Origin: Sphagnum compactum
Taxonomy: Eukaryota; Bryophyta; Sphagnopsida; Sphagnales
Reading direction: 5' to 3'
NCBI GenBank assembly: GCA_965153455.1
Contig: OZ234499.1
Coordinates: 13,946,271 to 14,010,270 of the forward strand
Length of the DNA: 64,000 nucleotides
A model generated the notes under the pieces. That model saw only the letters and a list, made by a program, of their open reading frames with translations. It did no database searches and had not been told where the DNA came from. The first letter of the stretch is position 1; each line of letters begins with the position of its first letter. The translations under genes and the position numbers were made by a program. Positions 10,825 to 21,709 of the stretch are shown piece after piece.

Positions 10825-12829
10825 GCTGGCGAGCCAATCAAGCAAGCTGGAATCTTGGAAGGCCGTATTGATGGCATCAAGGAGGCTTGTTTGCTTTTAA
10901 GTCTTTAAAGCCTTGGCTATATGCTTGAATTTTTTTCTTGCAGCATAGAACACCCAATTTGATCAGATTTGTGTACCACAGCAATGGGAGATTGAGCAAT
11001 CTGTGTTTCATGCAGCATCATGCACCCAATCCTGAATGGATTTCATGCAACCCTAAAATACAAAGTCTAGTATTGTTCACAAATTGATTTCTTGAGGAAG
11101 TTTATGGTGGCAGGTGCCCATTATAAGGCTGACAGCACACATTCTACCACATCAATGTGAGCTTGGGGACAGCAAACAAGCCAAGGTTCTGGGCGAGAAG
11201 GAGAGGGGGAAAGCATCCTCCTCACCAGTAGCAGCAAACTTGATTTAAGGTGCAGAGGTGTTAATGACCTGTGATGGGACAAAAGAAGTAGTTAGTCAAG
11301 TGAAGGTTCCATGGGGATCTGAATCAGATCGCAGTTTGTGCGACTTGATATCAGCTTCGAAGCTCCAGCCAACGCCAGCCTTAGCACTGCTAAATTGGTA
11401 TGCATTTTTACAGATTCTCCTATGCAGATATTCCAGTCCTGCCTTTTTTTGCTTTCAGGGGGTTATATCAACACATAGGGTGAAGCTTGCTTTCAGTGCT
11501 CTATAGTCCTGAACATGCATTGGTGATGAGACGGTTTGGACAGGTTCGGGAGCTGATGGGTCAGTTTCCACCTATCACACCATTGGCGCTTTTGCTGAAG
11601 CAGTTCCTTGCTGATCGAAGCCTTGATCATCCTTACTGCCAGGTGACTGGAGTTTCCTTGTTCATAGATGACAGCAACTTTTGGCAAGAGAAATGAGCTT
11701 TCATCTGGGTGTTTGCATAAGCAGGAAATTGATTTGAATCTTAACAATGCATCAAGTAGACTGACTTACATACATGTCAGATGCGATCTGTAAGTCTTTC
11801 TGAAAAAGAAAATCTGAGTGTCTTTCTTTCCATCTGGCTATGGCAAAATTGCACATTCTATTACTCGATTCCTTCAACACCAGCAGCATCTTGGATGGCC
11901 TCCTTCCAGCTTGGCATCAATGTATTGATTTTGAGTGCAGAATATCCAATTTGTGTAACATTGTCCAAAAAGGCATTGCTGCATTCGAAAGACTGTTGTG
12001 TTTTATTCTGTGGGATGTATACCTCAGTCATCATTTTTGTTTGTGCAGAGTCTCAGGAGCTTGTTTATGGACTTTCTGCACTTTTTTGTGTACCACTCTC
12101 TAACTGTCGCTGGGAATTCCTTTACATTATGCACTTACATCATCTTTACATTACAAGCACAAAAGAATCTTGATTGTCTACGTAACCAGTAAAACCATGA
12201 AGTTGCATTACTGATGTTGGCTGTGATGTGGAAGGTGTGTATTTGATCCTTGACGTATGTGTGTTCACATTCGGGCTGGAGGAATGTATGTGAGTTGTGA
12301 CCGTGGCCTCAGGTACTTTTCAATGAGACTTCCAATGGGGTGTGATTCTTCTTTGAGGTTCATGCATGCAATCTAGCAGAGTCACTCTTTACAAAGATTC
12401 TGGGTTCTATGCTGCTCTGCCGTAAGAAGGGTAGATTTGATCCAATTGGGTATGAAATTTTGCCGCATTGATCCACTTTAGATAGAGGACCCATTTTATT
12501 TTGAGAACAATGTGGGCAGCACTTGCTTCCGGATCCAGCAGATTGTGAAGGTGCAGAAGCCTCCATTGCTCTCTCTACTCCATTTCTCAAACAAATGAGC
12601 TATTGTTCCATAGACTTGTCACTCAAATGTCAGTCATGTTTTATTACTTTCTTTCTGTTGCAGACAAGTTGTAAAAAATCTGCAATGCATTTCATGTTGA
12701 AAACAGGCGTTTGCAGATGCACATGCTTCACTGCAAAAGGAACTCTTTGAGGGCTCTTTGGATGGGACAAAAGCTGGAGAGAACTTCACTCTTTTGCAGA
12801 AGATTCTGCCCAGCATGGCTGGAAAGTGA
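10825..12829 (+). pseudogene. MEE44: MEE44-like nucleotidyltransferase (poly(A) polymerase-like) pseudogene, C-terminal half
   Basis: Several pieces in the right order match, from memory, the plant nucleotidyltransferase family that includes Arabidopsis At4g00060 (MEE44). They are: EPIKQAGILEG and GIKEACLL (10831-10900, after a GCAG acceptor); a QHHAP/PEW piece near 11013; VPIIRL near 11117; VRELMGQFPP and LALLLKQFLADRSLD (about 11540-11630); SLRSLFMDFLHFF after TTTGTGCAG (about 12048-12090); IDPL-stop-IEDPF, NNVG and CFRIQQIVK (12467-12550, then GTGCAG); and AFADAHASLQKEL to LLQKILPSM (12707-12826, after AAACAG, ending TGA). Retained splice-like borders argue for an unprocessed copy. A TAG at 12479-12481 and frame changes near 11117 and 11490 break it, and the N-terminal half is absent. 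Confidence in the family is good; the exact member is less sure. Confidence 0.7.
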
Positions 12830-13379
12830 GGAGGTTCACCCAGGAGAGAGCTGCTACTCTGCATTTCCCTTGCTGTGGCAACACGCAAATAGGACATACT
12901 AAGAGGTCGGTCATGAAATTATCTTTTCATCTCAGTCCTTTCCTTTGTCATCCATGTGTTTGAACATATCAGTTTGTATTGGCTGAAGTATGATAGATTA
13001 TGGCTCCTCTGAAGGTTTTGTCTCTCCGTGGTGGTCAGGTTGTGATGTTTTGTCCCAACTGCCTCTACTTCACACTCATGATTCATCAACCTGAATGTTG
13101 GGAGTTTTTCTGAGGGTTAGGGATCAGTTCTACATCAATTTTCTCAGATGTGGTGCACTGATTTTTTATCAGGTGGTGGCATGACTGTTTCCTGTCTTCA
13201 TGCTGTTGCGACACTTGGTAATCTCAGCAACCCTGTACTCAACAAGGTCCAGGCCTCTACCTGGGGGCACCTGTGCTGGTTCAAGTACTGCAATTCATCA
13301 GTTTCTTGCATTGCATAATGTAATCTGATGCTTCTTTGTGGTTGGATGTACCACCATTATCTTGGACTCTTTATCAAGG
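12830..13379 (+). other. Non-coding spacer downstream of the nucleotidyltransferase pseudogene
   Basis: Moderate GC content and intron- or UTR-like pyrimidine stretches, with no reading frame I can assign. It may be 3' flank of the pseudogene. Confidence 0.3.
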
Positions 13380-13700
13380 CAGCAATAGTCAAGAAAAGCA
13401 CTCAGGCAAAAGTGAGCAAGGGTTCACAACTGGTCAAGGAAAACAGAATCAATCTGGAGACCATTCTTCTCACTCTTGCAAATGATGAGGAGTTCCTTCC
13501 AATCAGATACAGTGAAGACAAGCACATGATTGTAACCCCATCTCAACTTTAAAGCACAGTTCTGACCAGATGGAAACAATGGCTGCCAACTCAGAACCCC
13601 TTCTGTGGTCGAACCAGAGCCATCAAATCGTACTGGAATAATTATGTCCTGTCTCAGTACCTGATAGCAGAATTTGACACTCTCAAGTGTTGTTTTTTTG
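13380..13700 (+). pseudogene. Exon-like frame of unknown protein, one stop
   Basis: One plus-strand frame reads about 100 codons with a single TAA at 13550-13552. Before the stop are GSQLVKENRINLETILL and NDEEFLPI; after it the same frame continues with WKQWLPTQNPFCG and SYWNNYVLSQYL. The normal amino-acid mix and continuation past the stop look like a decayed exon (the stop is one transition from a Gln codon). I do not recognise the family. It may belong to the same ancestral locus as the pseudogene upstream. A 149-codon minus-strand opening overlaps it and I treat that as its shadow. Confidence 0.35.
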
Positions 13701-14917
13701 CTATAGATTTTCAGGCAGTCAATTAGATCTTGAACCCTTGCAAACAAGGTCCATGTAGTCAATAAGGTACTTGAGGAAGCTCTTTGAAGTTGCAGAAGTG
13801 CTAATCCTTCCAGCAAATGCAGCTCTTGTATCAATTTCAATGTTTTGAAGTTTTTATTTAGACCAACCGTCATGAGCCTTGCATCAATTCATCTGATGGG
13901 ATGGATCTTCATCTTTTGTTTGCAATTTGTTGGGCTGTTACCACTGCTGATGCAAAGCATGGTTTTGAGAGATTTATAACTTCTCAATCAGAACTGATAT
14001 TGAAACTTCAAAGATGTTACTCATCCTAGGACTCTAATCCTTCAGTCACCTTGCAGGGCCAACCAAGGAAATGAGCTGCTTGAAGGGATGCACACGAGTT
14101 TCCAAAGAAGCTCAACTGATACCAGGTGAAGAAGATAAAGGGACCCAGACAACTGGTGGTATGATGTTTTCAGTCACAGAGACAAAAACTCTTCAGACAG
14201 GGAGTGTCATTTGTACTTTCATTCCTCTCCAAGCTCATCATTTATAGTGGAGTGGAAGAAGACAGCCTGTTTGTTCAGAGTCCCATAGGACCAGAGTAGA
14301 AGAAGACACTCTGGTTGGAGTTCAATAAAACCACAAGGATGTTAGTTTTCTCTTGGCCTGATCTTCCAAGCGCTTCAAAGATGTCCTACTTTATGTGCTT
14401 GAGTGCTAGCCGACATGATGACTGTTTGCAAAGGAAATCCCCTTAGCAAGATGGAAATGAACATCTTCCACCTTTCTCTAGGGTATGATGCAAGGTCTTT
14501 CTTTACAGAGAGCTTCTCAATGTTTGGAGCCTCATGATGGGACGCAAAATCTGGATGATGATGGCAGTATGGACCACCACCACCGATCCTTTACTCCCAA
14601 CTCAAGCCCCAAAATTCTAGTAACAAATCAACAACACCAAATGTCACATTCTTCTACTGACACAGGCATATAAATCATCATCATCATCACAAGTCCCTGA
14701 TATTTCTTGTGATTGGCATTGTTAAGTGCTCATCACTAAAGAATGTAAGGCAGGGTCTGGAGTCGGCACCCATAAGAGAATGCTAACTAATTCACCCACC
14801 TTATAAATCCCTATACGCATCCTGATATTTTCTCTTTGAAAAGACAGTTGCATCATACATTTTTCAGCACCTGATTCTCATTAGTAAGATGCGGGGGGGA
14901 GAAAAAGACTCCGCTTT
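13701..14917 (+). other. Gene-derived island, exon-like scraps but no assignable gene
   Basis: Scraps such as NELLEGMHTSFQRSS near 14070-14115 and a 62-codon opening at 14485-14673 (His/Asp-rich) are separated by stops. Composition matches the surrounding pseudogenes and differs from the AT-rich flanks. I cannot name any domain. Confidence 0.25.
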
Positions 14918-15104
14918 CAAGGACCACAACAACAGATGGGTAACAACAGAAGCACAACAATCCAGAGAAGCATCATGTTCAAGGATCAGAAGAGATGGAT
15001 GGGTACATGGGTACTAACAGAATAACAACCTAGAGAAGTATGCTAAAGGATCACAAGAGATAGATGGGTAACAACAGAATCACAACAGTCTAGAGAAATA
15101 AACA
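14918..15104. repeat. Minisatellite, about three 62-bp units
   Basis: Units begin near 14919, 14980 and 15044. Each contains an AAGGAYCAnAA start, an AGATGGGTA core and an ACAACnnnnnAGAGAA end. Unit two has a small internal change. Two shorter GGTAACAACTGAAGG-like echoes lie near 15408. Confidence 0.6.
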
Positions 15105-16346
15105 TCCTGTAGTAGAATCAATTGAGATGATCATGTACTGGATTTTAGAGAAACAATGGAAACACTTACGTGTGAAAACATAATACGAACTCTGCTTGCA
15201 AAAACTGCAAAAACCTTTCTTTGCAGTACAGCAACCAGCATTTAGTCTGCCATCTCTGAGAAGGAGATTTTGCTATTGTGCTTGAAGACAGGATCAACCA
15301 CCACCAGCTCATAGGTTGCAACTGGCATTGGTTTGACACTGGGAAAATGGACCTAAGGGAGATCCAACGCTCCTTCAAGTCTCTCTCCACTTGCACCCCG
15401 AAGAGAACAGGTAACAACTGAAGGAACGGGTTACAACAGAAAGAACAGAGCTCTCACAGAAAACGAAGCATGCGAAGAAATGAAGCGAGGAAAAAACATC
15501 GAAGCATGAGTCAGGAGGAAATGGGATCAAGAGCAAGGTAAGGAAGGAGCAGAAGAAACATGCACGCCGCCAATTCGCCATATTTTACTTCTTACTTTTA
15601 TAGGGAAGAAGAAGAAACAATGAGAGGGACGAAAGAAACCCTAGAACCCCAAACCCTAAATGCATCCCTTCTGAACTTTTTATGTGGGGATAAGGAATTC
15701 TCAATCTGCGGTAAGAGTTTCAGGAATGTGCCAACATGGGTGAGGAAAATTCCAAAGAGAAGATGCAGCAGCAGCAGCAGCAGCTTTGAGCTACCTACAT
15801 CTTGCTGAAGACCAGCGTCTGTATAGAGAGAGACAGATTTGCTGGAAGAAAAAGAAAGTGGGCAACTGAAGATGTGGGCCAGCACTTGTGCTGCTTTTTC
15901 AAGCTCCTCACTCTCCAGCACGAAACTGTGCACCATACCAAATTCCCACGAACTGTTGGGTATCACAAAAGCACCACCACCACCAACGAGCATCTGCATG
16001 GCAACAGACATGGTGAGTTTCTCCTTCCTTCCTCCCTGGCAACAGACATGGTGAACTTCTCCTCTATTGTGATTTCAACAATTTTTTTTGTTTTCTTTCA
16101 GAAGGGATTGGTAGTCTGAGAAGAGTGGGAAAGAAAAAAGTTTTTTTGGCAGATTGTTGCAAAGCCCTTTTTTTTAGGGCTTTCGTTGTTAGCAATTTGT
16201 TGGAAATCTGTTTCAGTATTTGCAGGCAGTATTGATAGAAGAAGAGACTTGATTGATTCTTAGTGAATTCTCTCAACTTTTGTGCAACTTACTCTCTTGC
16301 CAAATTCTCTTGACTGTGATGCGACTTTTGTTGTGTGCTTGGGGCA
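15105..16346 (+). promoter_or_regulatory. Upstream and probable 5' untranslated region of the zinc-ribbon-like gene
   Basis: No coding exon is assigned. AAACCCTAGAACCCCAAACC at about 15637-15656 is typical of plant 5' leaders. A CAG trinucleotide run lies at about 15763-15782, and a direct repeat of GGCAACAGACATGGTGA occurs at about 15999 and 16038. A pyrimidine-rich stretch precedes the proposed ATG at 16347. On the minus strand near 15190-15400 one frame reads MPVATYELVVVDPVFKH with stops on both sides; I cannot identify it. Promoter elements are not certain. Confidence 0.3.
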
Positions 16347-17587
16347 ATGATTAGAGGACAAGCTAGTAGTAAAGACAACAAAGGCAAGAAAGAGGAAGAA
16401 GAGCAGATTCAAGAGTTGCGCACATGCCACATTTGCAAGAAGCTCTTTCAACCAATTCACAATCATCCACAAGCTTGTCGCTACCACACTGCACACTTTG
16501 GGGGTGCGTTTGGAAAATTCTTTCTTTCTTTCTCCTCAAGCATCTTCCATGGATCCTTTCCTTTTTTTCTGTTTCTGGCTTATCTCCTTATAGTCACTGA
16601 GATGTCACTGAATGCATCAAGAATGGCAATCCATGTCCACCATCATCTGCACACTTTGGGATTTGGAAATTCTTCTTTCTCCTCAAGCTTCTTCCATGGA
16701 TTCGTTCTTTTTTTCTGCTTATCTCCTGTAGTCACTGAGATGTCACTCAATGCATGAAGAATGCCAATCCATCTCTACCATCATCTAGACACTTTCGAGG
16801 TTTGGAAATTCTTCTTTCTTCTCAAGCTTCTTCCATGGATTCTTTCTTTTTTTCTGATTTTTCTGCTTATCTCCTGTAGTCACCAAGATGTCATTCAATG
16901 CATGAAGAATGTCAATCCATCTCTGTCATCATCATGAGCTTCCTCCATCAGAACCTAAATCTGTAGAAGAAGCTCAAGAGTTATGAACCAAAAACATTCT
17001 AGCCACCTATGTTCAAGAGTGATCAAATGTTTGCCACTTGCCATTTCCATGTTGTTCATCTTGAAACTCCCTGAAAATACTCTTGTGTAAGAAGAGACAA
17101 TTGCTGTTGTTGAAGTGGCTCCCGGATCCACTCTTGTGGACAATTTGTTTCCCCGTGTTCTTTTTCTTGTCAGCGAGGTGCTGCTGCCCTCGTTGCACAA
17201 ACTACATCTGTTCTAATCCAACAGTATGAACCCAGGCTTGGATATCCATTCGCCTTTGGTACCTTTGTTTCTCCAATGTAGTTTTTCTTAGACGTTCTTA
17301 GATTTGCACCACCGGAGAGATGTTGCTCTCAATGTGGAAAACCTTGTATTGAATAGGTGGGTTGAAGAAGCATCAACATCTCACTGTGGTTGGTTGAGTG
17401 AAGTGGCAATGTTGTGTTTTGTTTGTGTGCCAGGTGAAACAAAGAGAAAGTTTGAAAGTGTGTACACGGGGGTACATTGACAACTGTTGGTGGTGGTGAG
17501 ATAGTGCAGTATTGGCATTGCTGTGGTGTCACCGACCCTTTTGATGGTGGGTGTGAAGCTGCACCTCATATGTCATATGTCATATGA
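16347..17587 (+). pseudogene. Small plant zinc-ribbon-like protein gene, two exons, one frameshift
   Basis: Exon 1 (16347-16503) encodes a basic/acidic start, then CHICKKLFQPIHNHPQACRY and HTAHFGG, a C-x2-C plus H-P-x2-C-x2-H pattern. It ends at a GTGCGT donor. Exon 2 (17434-17587) follows a GTGTGCCAG acceptor, restores the glycine codon across the junction and reads ETKRKFESVYTG. After a G run at 17468-17472 the frame must shift by one base to read EIVQYWHCCGVTDPFDGG and end SY-V-I-stop at 17585-17587. I recall a short plant protein family with HFGGETKRKFESVY and YWHCCG as its two conserved blocks; I do not know an accepted name. Total length would be about 103 residues. The G run is one base short of an open frame, so this is either a recent pseudogene or a sequencing error in a homopolymer. 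The 930-bp intron carries a tandem triplication listed separately. Confidence 0.7.
16491..16934. repeat. Tandem triplication that begins in exon 1 and fills half the intron
   Basis: Three units start at 16491, 16649 and 16787 (lengths about 158, 138 and 147 bp). Each opens with a version of GCACACTTTGGG, then TTTGGAAATTCTTCTTTCTC, CTTCCATGGAT, a TCTGCTTATCTCC block, GTCACTGAGATGTCA and ATCCATCTCTACCATCATC. The first unit's opening is the last 13 bases of exon 1 together with its donor. In units two and three the GTGCGT donor is replaced by GGATTTGG and CGAGGTTT. Confidence 0.75.
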
Positions 17588-18748
17588 TGATTGATTGATT
17601 GATTGAATTTTTTTCCATGCTTTTGCTTAGATTCATCCATTGACAAATAGACGACATTGCAGAAAAATGTTCTTTTTTGCTTTAGTGGAGAAAACAAAAA
17701 CCATAGACATATAGGAGGTTGTGCCCATCACCACAAATAGAATGTTACAGGGATATTGCCAGCTCTCTCTTGTAGAATTCCTAATTTGTTTATGGCTATC
17801 AACACTAGTATCCTGATTCATCAAATGTTCTCCTCTCAAGTGCTCTTTGCCCTATGTACCCTACTATGGACCTTGTCTTTTATTAGCTATGGTCTTTTGA
17901 GTGCTAGACCACATCATGACTCCTCAAGTCTTCCCATTGCTTATGGAAATACGACAAAAACTCAGGATGCGAGATTTTATACGATTGTTAAGCAGAATAT
18001 TACACCTAAATTTTGAGGTGTACTTATCTACTAAAGTCCTAGCAGGTTCGTTCTCTCTTCCCTTAGCAATTCTACCAAGGTCTATTATATGGAATTTTCA
18101 ACAATGCTTGTGAGTTCAAGTTTTGGACCCCTTATCTGTCACTACCAATTGCTCTACAACCTCATTCTCCTATCTACTTCTAATTTGTAGTTTTTACTAT
18201 CTACTTTTCTTCTCCTTTTCTGGCTCCCATCAAGGGTAACTAAAACCAAGTTACAACATGATCAAGCTTAAAACAAACATACAATGACTCCTTCCTACTA
18301 TGCACAGCATTCCCACAACCTCCTTCCCCAATGTTTTATTTACAGATCATCTTAGTACAAAGAAAAACGAATGATCCCCTTCCTCTATAGGGGTTTCCTC
18401 TTATGTCCCCCTTTCCTCTTTACTTGTCTTTGTTGTCCCCTCTTGCCCATCACCATCATGCCTCCTTTCCTCTCCTTGACAGCAACAAGTTGTTCCAAGG
18501 CAAGATCTTGTCAAAATAGATCTAGATCTAGATTTAAAGATCTGACTTTCTCAATGTTTGATATCTTGATCTCCTCACCTCTTTTCTTTTCTTTTCTTTT
18601 TCTTCACATTCTTTCTTTTCCCTGTTTTTTTCTTGCACTTGACAAACTCTTATGATATTATTAGAGACTCTCAAGCTCTAGTTATAGAGACTTTCTAGCT
18701 TTAGATCTCTTTCAACCTTCTCATCAAACAACTTAAGCTTTGATACCA
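17588..18748 (-). other. Possible internal region of a non-autonomous LTR element
   Basis: The interval lies on the internal side of the minus-strand LTR at 18749-19042, and a primer-binding site ends it at 18748. It has no long ORF and no matching second LTR that I can see. It may be the truncated body of a TRIM-type or copia element near the LTR, passing into ordinary intergenic DNA towards 17.6 kb. Confidence 0.3.
18737..18748 (-). promoter_or_regulatory. Primer-binding site (initiator Met tRNA type)
   Basis: Minus-strand TGGTATCAAAGC directly abuts the LTR end. It matches the plant initiator Met-tRNA type primer site TGGTATCAGAGC with one difference. This orients the LTR and puts the element body to the left. 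Confidence 0.75.
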
Positions 18749-19042
18749 TGTTAACAAATAGGAGATCTACTCAAGTGTAAACATAAATCTTTATTGAAAG
18801 GAAACTAAAACACAATGCTCACAACACAGAACATAACATCAAAAACTGTTCAAGGTTCTTGTCACATGAAATACACAAACTTGTGTAATGAAGAAAAGAG
18901 AGCCAAACCATTAACACCAAGGTATTTAACTACAAGACCACACCACAAATAACCAAACTAATATAAGTAAAGAAAGTAACCTAGTTACTTTTGTATTCCA
19001 ATAATTAATGAAACCTAACTAGTTGAGCTTGAATTCTCAACG
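18749..19042 (-). mobile_element. LTR of a copia- or TRIM-type element (left-pointing)
   Basis: The minus-strand sequence ends with TATTTGTTAACA next to the primer site, and its start pairs with TGTTAAGAACTCAAACTCAA of the copy at 35462-35774 (here degraded to CTCAACG near 19042). Length is about 294 bp with TGTTAA...TTAACA inverted ends. The two copies align along their length, for example AACTAGTTAGG and CAAGTTTGTGTATTTCATGT. Confidence 0.75.
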
Positions 19043-20740
19043 AGAAAAAACCCATGAAGACCCATATGTTAGATCCTTTCATGGGAAAAAACATAAAGGC
19101 AAAAAGGGTGAGACAATGGGTGCTTCAAGTGAAAGCCTACTGACACACCCCCAAACTCATTAAAAGACTCAAATGAGAGTCCAAAAGTGAAAACATCGAA
19201 AGAAAGAGTTAGGGTACACTCCCAAGTTTGTGGCATTTCGGGGGTAAAAGGGGTGTGCTGGAGCTCCGAAATGGGGACTAGGACAAATGACAAATGGGTC
19301 AATTATTCAAACAGACTTGCACAAACCAAACAACAAGTTGGTTAGTGCATAGTTGGATCACTTTTGGTGCATGGATGAACCATGAGCATACACAGACTCA
19401 CAAGATTCACCATGGCCCAGACTTGGGGGAAGCCATCACCTTCCTCCTTTATAGTATTTTTTGTGCTTAGCCATGAGGGCTGGCCCAAATGTCATTTTGT
19501 CCCAAGACTCCCAAACTGGGAGTCCCAAAAATTTTGAAATTGGGATTCCTGGAACTTTGGAGGCCCATAACTTCTAGTACAAGCCTTCGTTTGAGGTGAG
19601 TTCTAAAACAAAGTTGTAACCCTTGTCGAGAGCTTTCCAATGGTACATGAACACCACCTGCACACACATATTTCAAGGTGATTCCTTACTTTTAATGGTC
19701 AGGAATCAAATTGGCACTTTGACTCTCGACCTTTTTTGACCATAACTTGTGTTTTAAGTACTCAAATGGGTCATGTAAGCCCATTTTAAACATCTACCTC
19801 TCAAGAACTTTCAAATAGTATAAAGAATTCTTCATTCTAATGAATTTTGACCCTTAAAATAACTCTTTAAAAATTTGGGACTTTGTAAAGACTCCAACTC
19901 CCAAAATGAGAGTCCATTTGGGAATGTGTGGGCTCATTCCTTCACATTCTCTCGCACTCCCAGGAGTGTGAATGTGACTCCTAGGTTGCACTTTCGGCCC
20001 TCACCTTTCCATGCCTTTGCCTTGGTTGTGAGCCCAAAACTAAGGTTGTGACACCTATTTTAAATCACGTGTGATCAACACAAATGTTGATTGATTTAAT
20101 TTGGTGCATATTTTGTTGAAAGATTATGCCCTTGAATGGTGGACGACACAAAAGGATGCCAAACCCAAGCTAATGGGGAGTTTGCCTTGAAATGCACTCA
20201 AGGCCAAACTGAATGAGAGGTTCACACCTCACAACCAAATCCTAGAGGATGGACAAAAGCTTTTGAGCTTGCGCCAATCCAATGGACTTGGGCAATATGA
20301 AGGTATGTTCAAACCTTTGCGTCATTATTTAACCTCATTCCAATGAAAGAAGAGTACGCGTAGAAAGTGGCCTTCCTGCATAACTTGGAGCCTTGGGCAA
20401 GCAATGCCATATTGCAAAAGAGTGAGGTCCCGTCAACCTGTCAAGAGGAGGTTACAAAGTATATGGAAGATGATTCCATGCACAAAAAGGTGGGAACGCC
20501 ATTAGTTTCCCAACTCACCATGAAGGTGAACATCGAAAGTACAACACAAGTTACAAATGGCCTAAAGAAGGGCTAAAAGAAAAAGTGGGTTAAAAGCCCA
20601 CCTAAGGATAGAGGAGTTCCGACAAAAAAAGAAACTGCAGGATGTGGCCAAGGTCTAATGTTTCAACTATGAGGAGTTGGGACATTCGCCAAGGACTACG
20701 AGAAGGTAAAACATGACTAAACACAAGGGGGGGTTATTGC
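19043..20740 (+). pseudogene. Element A gag relic
   Basis: Before the inserted LTR the frame reads DPFMGKNIKAK and RVRQWVLQVKAYF. After it (from 20054) the same frame continues as a gag matrix/capsid segment with LLKDYALEWWTTQKDAK and, after a frame change, KLNERFTPHNQILEDGQ. A degraded zinc knuckle CFNYEELGHSPR appears near 20654. Gag would coat and package the element RNA. Stops and frame changes make it non-functional. Assignment rests on the WW and knuckle motifs plus its position before RT. Confidence 0.7.
19141..20053 (-). mobile_element. Solo LTR, long subtype, inserted in element A gag
   Basis: The copy runs from TGACACACCCCC to GTTGTGACA, the complement of the TGTCAC...GTGTCA ends seen at 22029-22924. 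Flanks are CCTAC and CCTAT, a 4-of-5 target duplication that splits a Tyr codon of gag, so the coding frame resumes exactly after it. Length is 913 bp. No body or primer site adjoins it. Confidence 0.85.
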
Positions 20741-21371
20741 AAAGGCAAATGTGGCCAAATTGGGTCCTAATTTAATCTTGCTAAATTTAAGGTAGGTATT
20801 CATTTGGTCTCCTTACAATAATTGTAGGAGACTTAATTTTTTATTGTTATGCGTGTGGATGAGTCTAGTGCCAAATCTAAACCAAAGGGGTTAAATCTTG
20901 GCCTACTTGTATTTCCAGCACAATTAATAAATTTTTGGACGTCTTAATGGACAACCTTCCCAAACATCTACCTCATTCTCATAATGTGGACCATAAAATC
21001 AAGGTGGTGTCTAGGTCGGCACCACCTTCTAAGTCACCTTACCAATTTAATCGAAAAGAGTTATAAGAGTTCAAAACTCAAATAAATGACTTAATGGAAC
21101 AGGGATAGGCTAAACAAATCGCCTTATGGATCACCCATATTTTTCATGGATAAAAAGGATAGGAAACTATGCATGTGCATAGATTATCATGCCTTGAACA
21201 AAATCATCATTCAAAATAATTACCCCTTGCCTCAAATTGACGAGTCTTAAATTGTCTAAATGGGGCTTTTTATTTTAGCCAAATTGACTTGAAATTGAGC
21301 TATTACCAAATTAGTGTGAAAAGGCAGATGTGGAAAAGATGGCCATGATGATAAGGTACAACTTTTAAGAT

Positions 21372-21445
21372 GTTAACCACAATGTTGGGGACATTACCAA
21401 AGTAAGGTTAAACGTTTTAGGTAATGTCTAAACATTTTGGTTAAC
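21372..21445. repeat. Palindromic hairpin inserted in RT of element A
   Basis: GTTAACCACAATGTT plus GACATTACC (left arm, about 27 nt) pairs with GGTAATGTC plus AACATTTTGGTTAAC (right arm, about 26 nt) around a loop of about 20 nt. The perfect GTTAAC ends and position inside RT suggest a small foldback insertion. Non-RT sequence continues to about 21640, so the insert may be larger than the hairpin. Confidence 0.65.
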
Positions 21446-21706
21446 GTCCACAGGCCTTACCTATCACATAAATTCTTATGTGCATTCTCACATTGCCATG
21501 CAATTAGTTTGTGATGGACTTGTTTGAGTTATAAGTCCAATTCCCAATTTTTTTTTGGTCGTAGTATATTGTTTCCATTCTTTGCACTGATCACTTTCAA
21601 CAAAAATATTAGAGTTCTTGGTCATGCTGCTTGTGCTATGTAATGCCCCATCCACTTTACGACCCTGATGAACTCAATCTTCCATGAGAAGTTGGACGAG
21701 TTTGTA

Positions 21707-21709
<3 letters not shown>

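Noticed and set aside
13424-13873. 149-codon minus-strand ORF
   Set aside because: It overlaps a plus-strand exon-like frame with better composition, has no motif, and looks like its shadow.
15166-15417. Minus-strand frame with MPVATYELVVVDPVFKH
   Set aside because: The composition is protein-like but there are stops on both sides and I recognise no family, so I left it as a note in the upstream region.
15598-16011. 137-codon minus-strand ORF
   Set aside because: It is antisense to the probable 5' leader and CAG run of the zinc-ribbon-like gene; Leu/Ser runs come from the repeat and no domain is visible.
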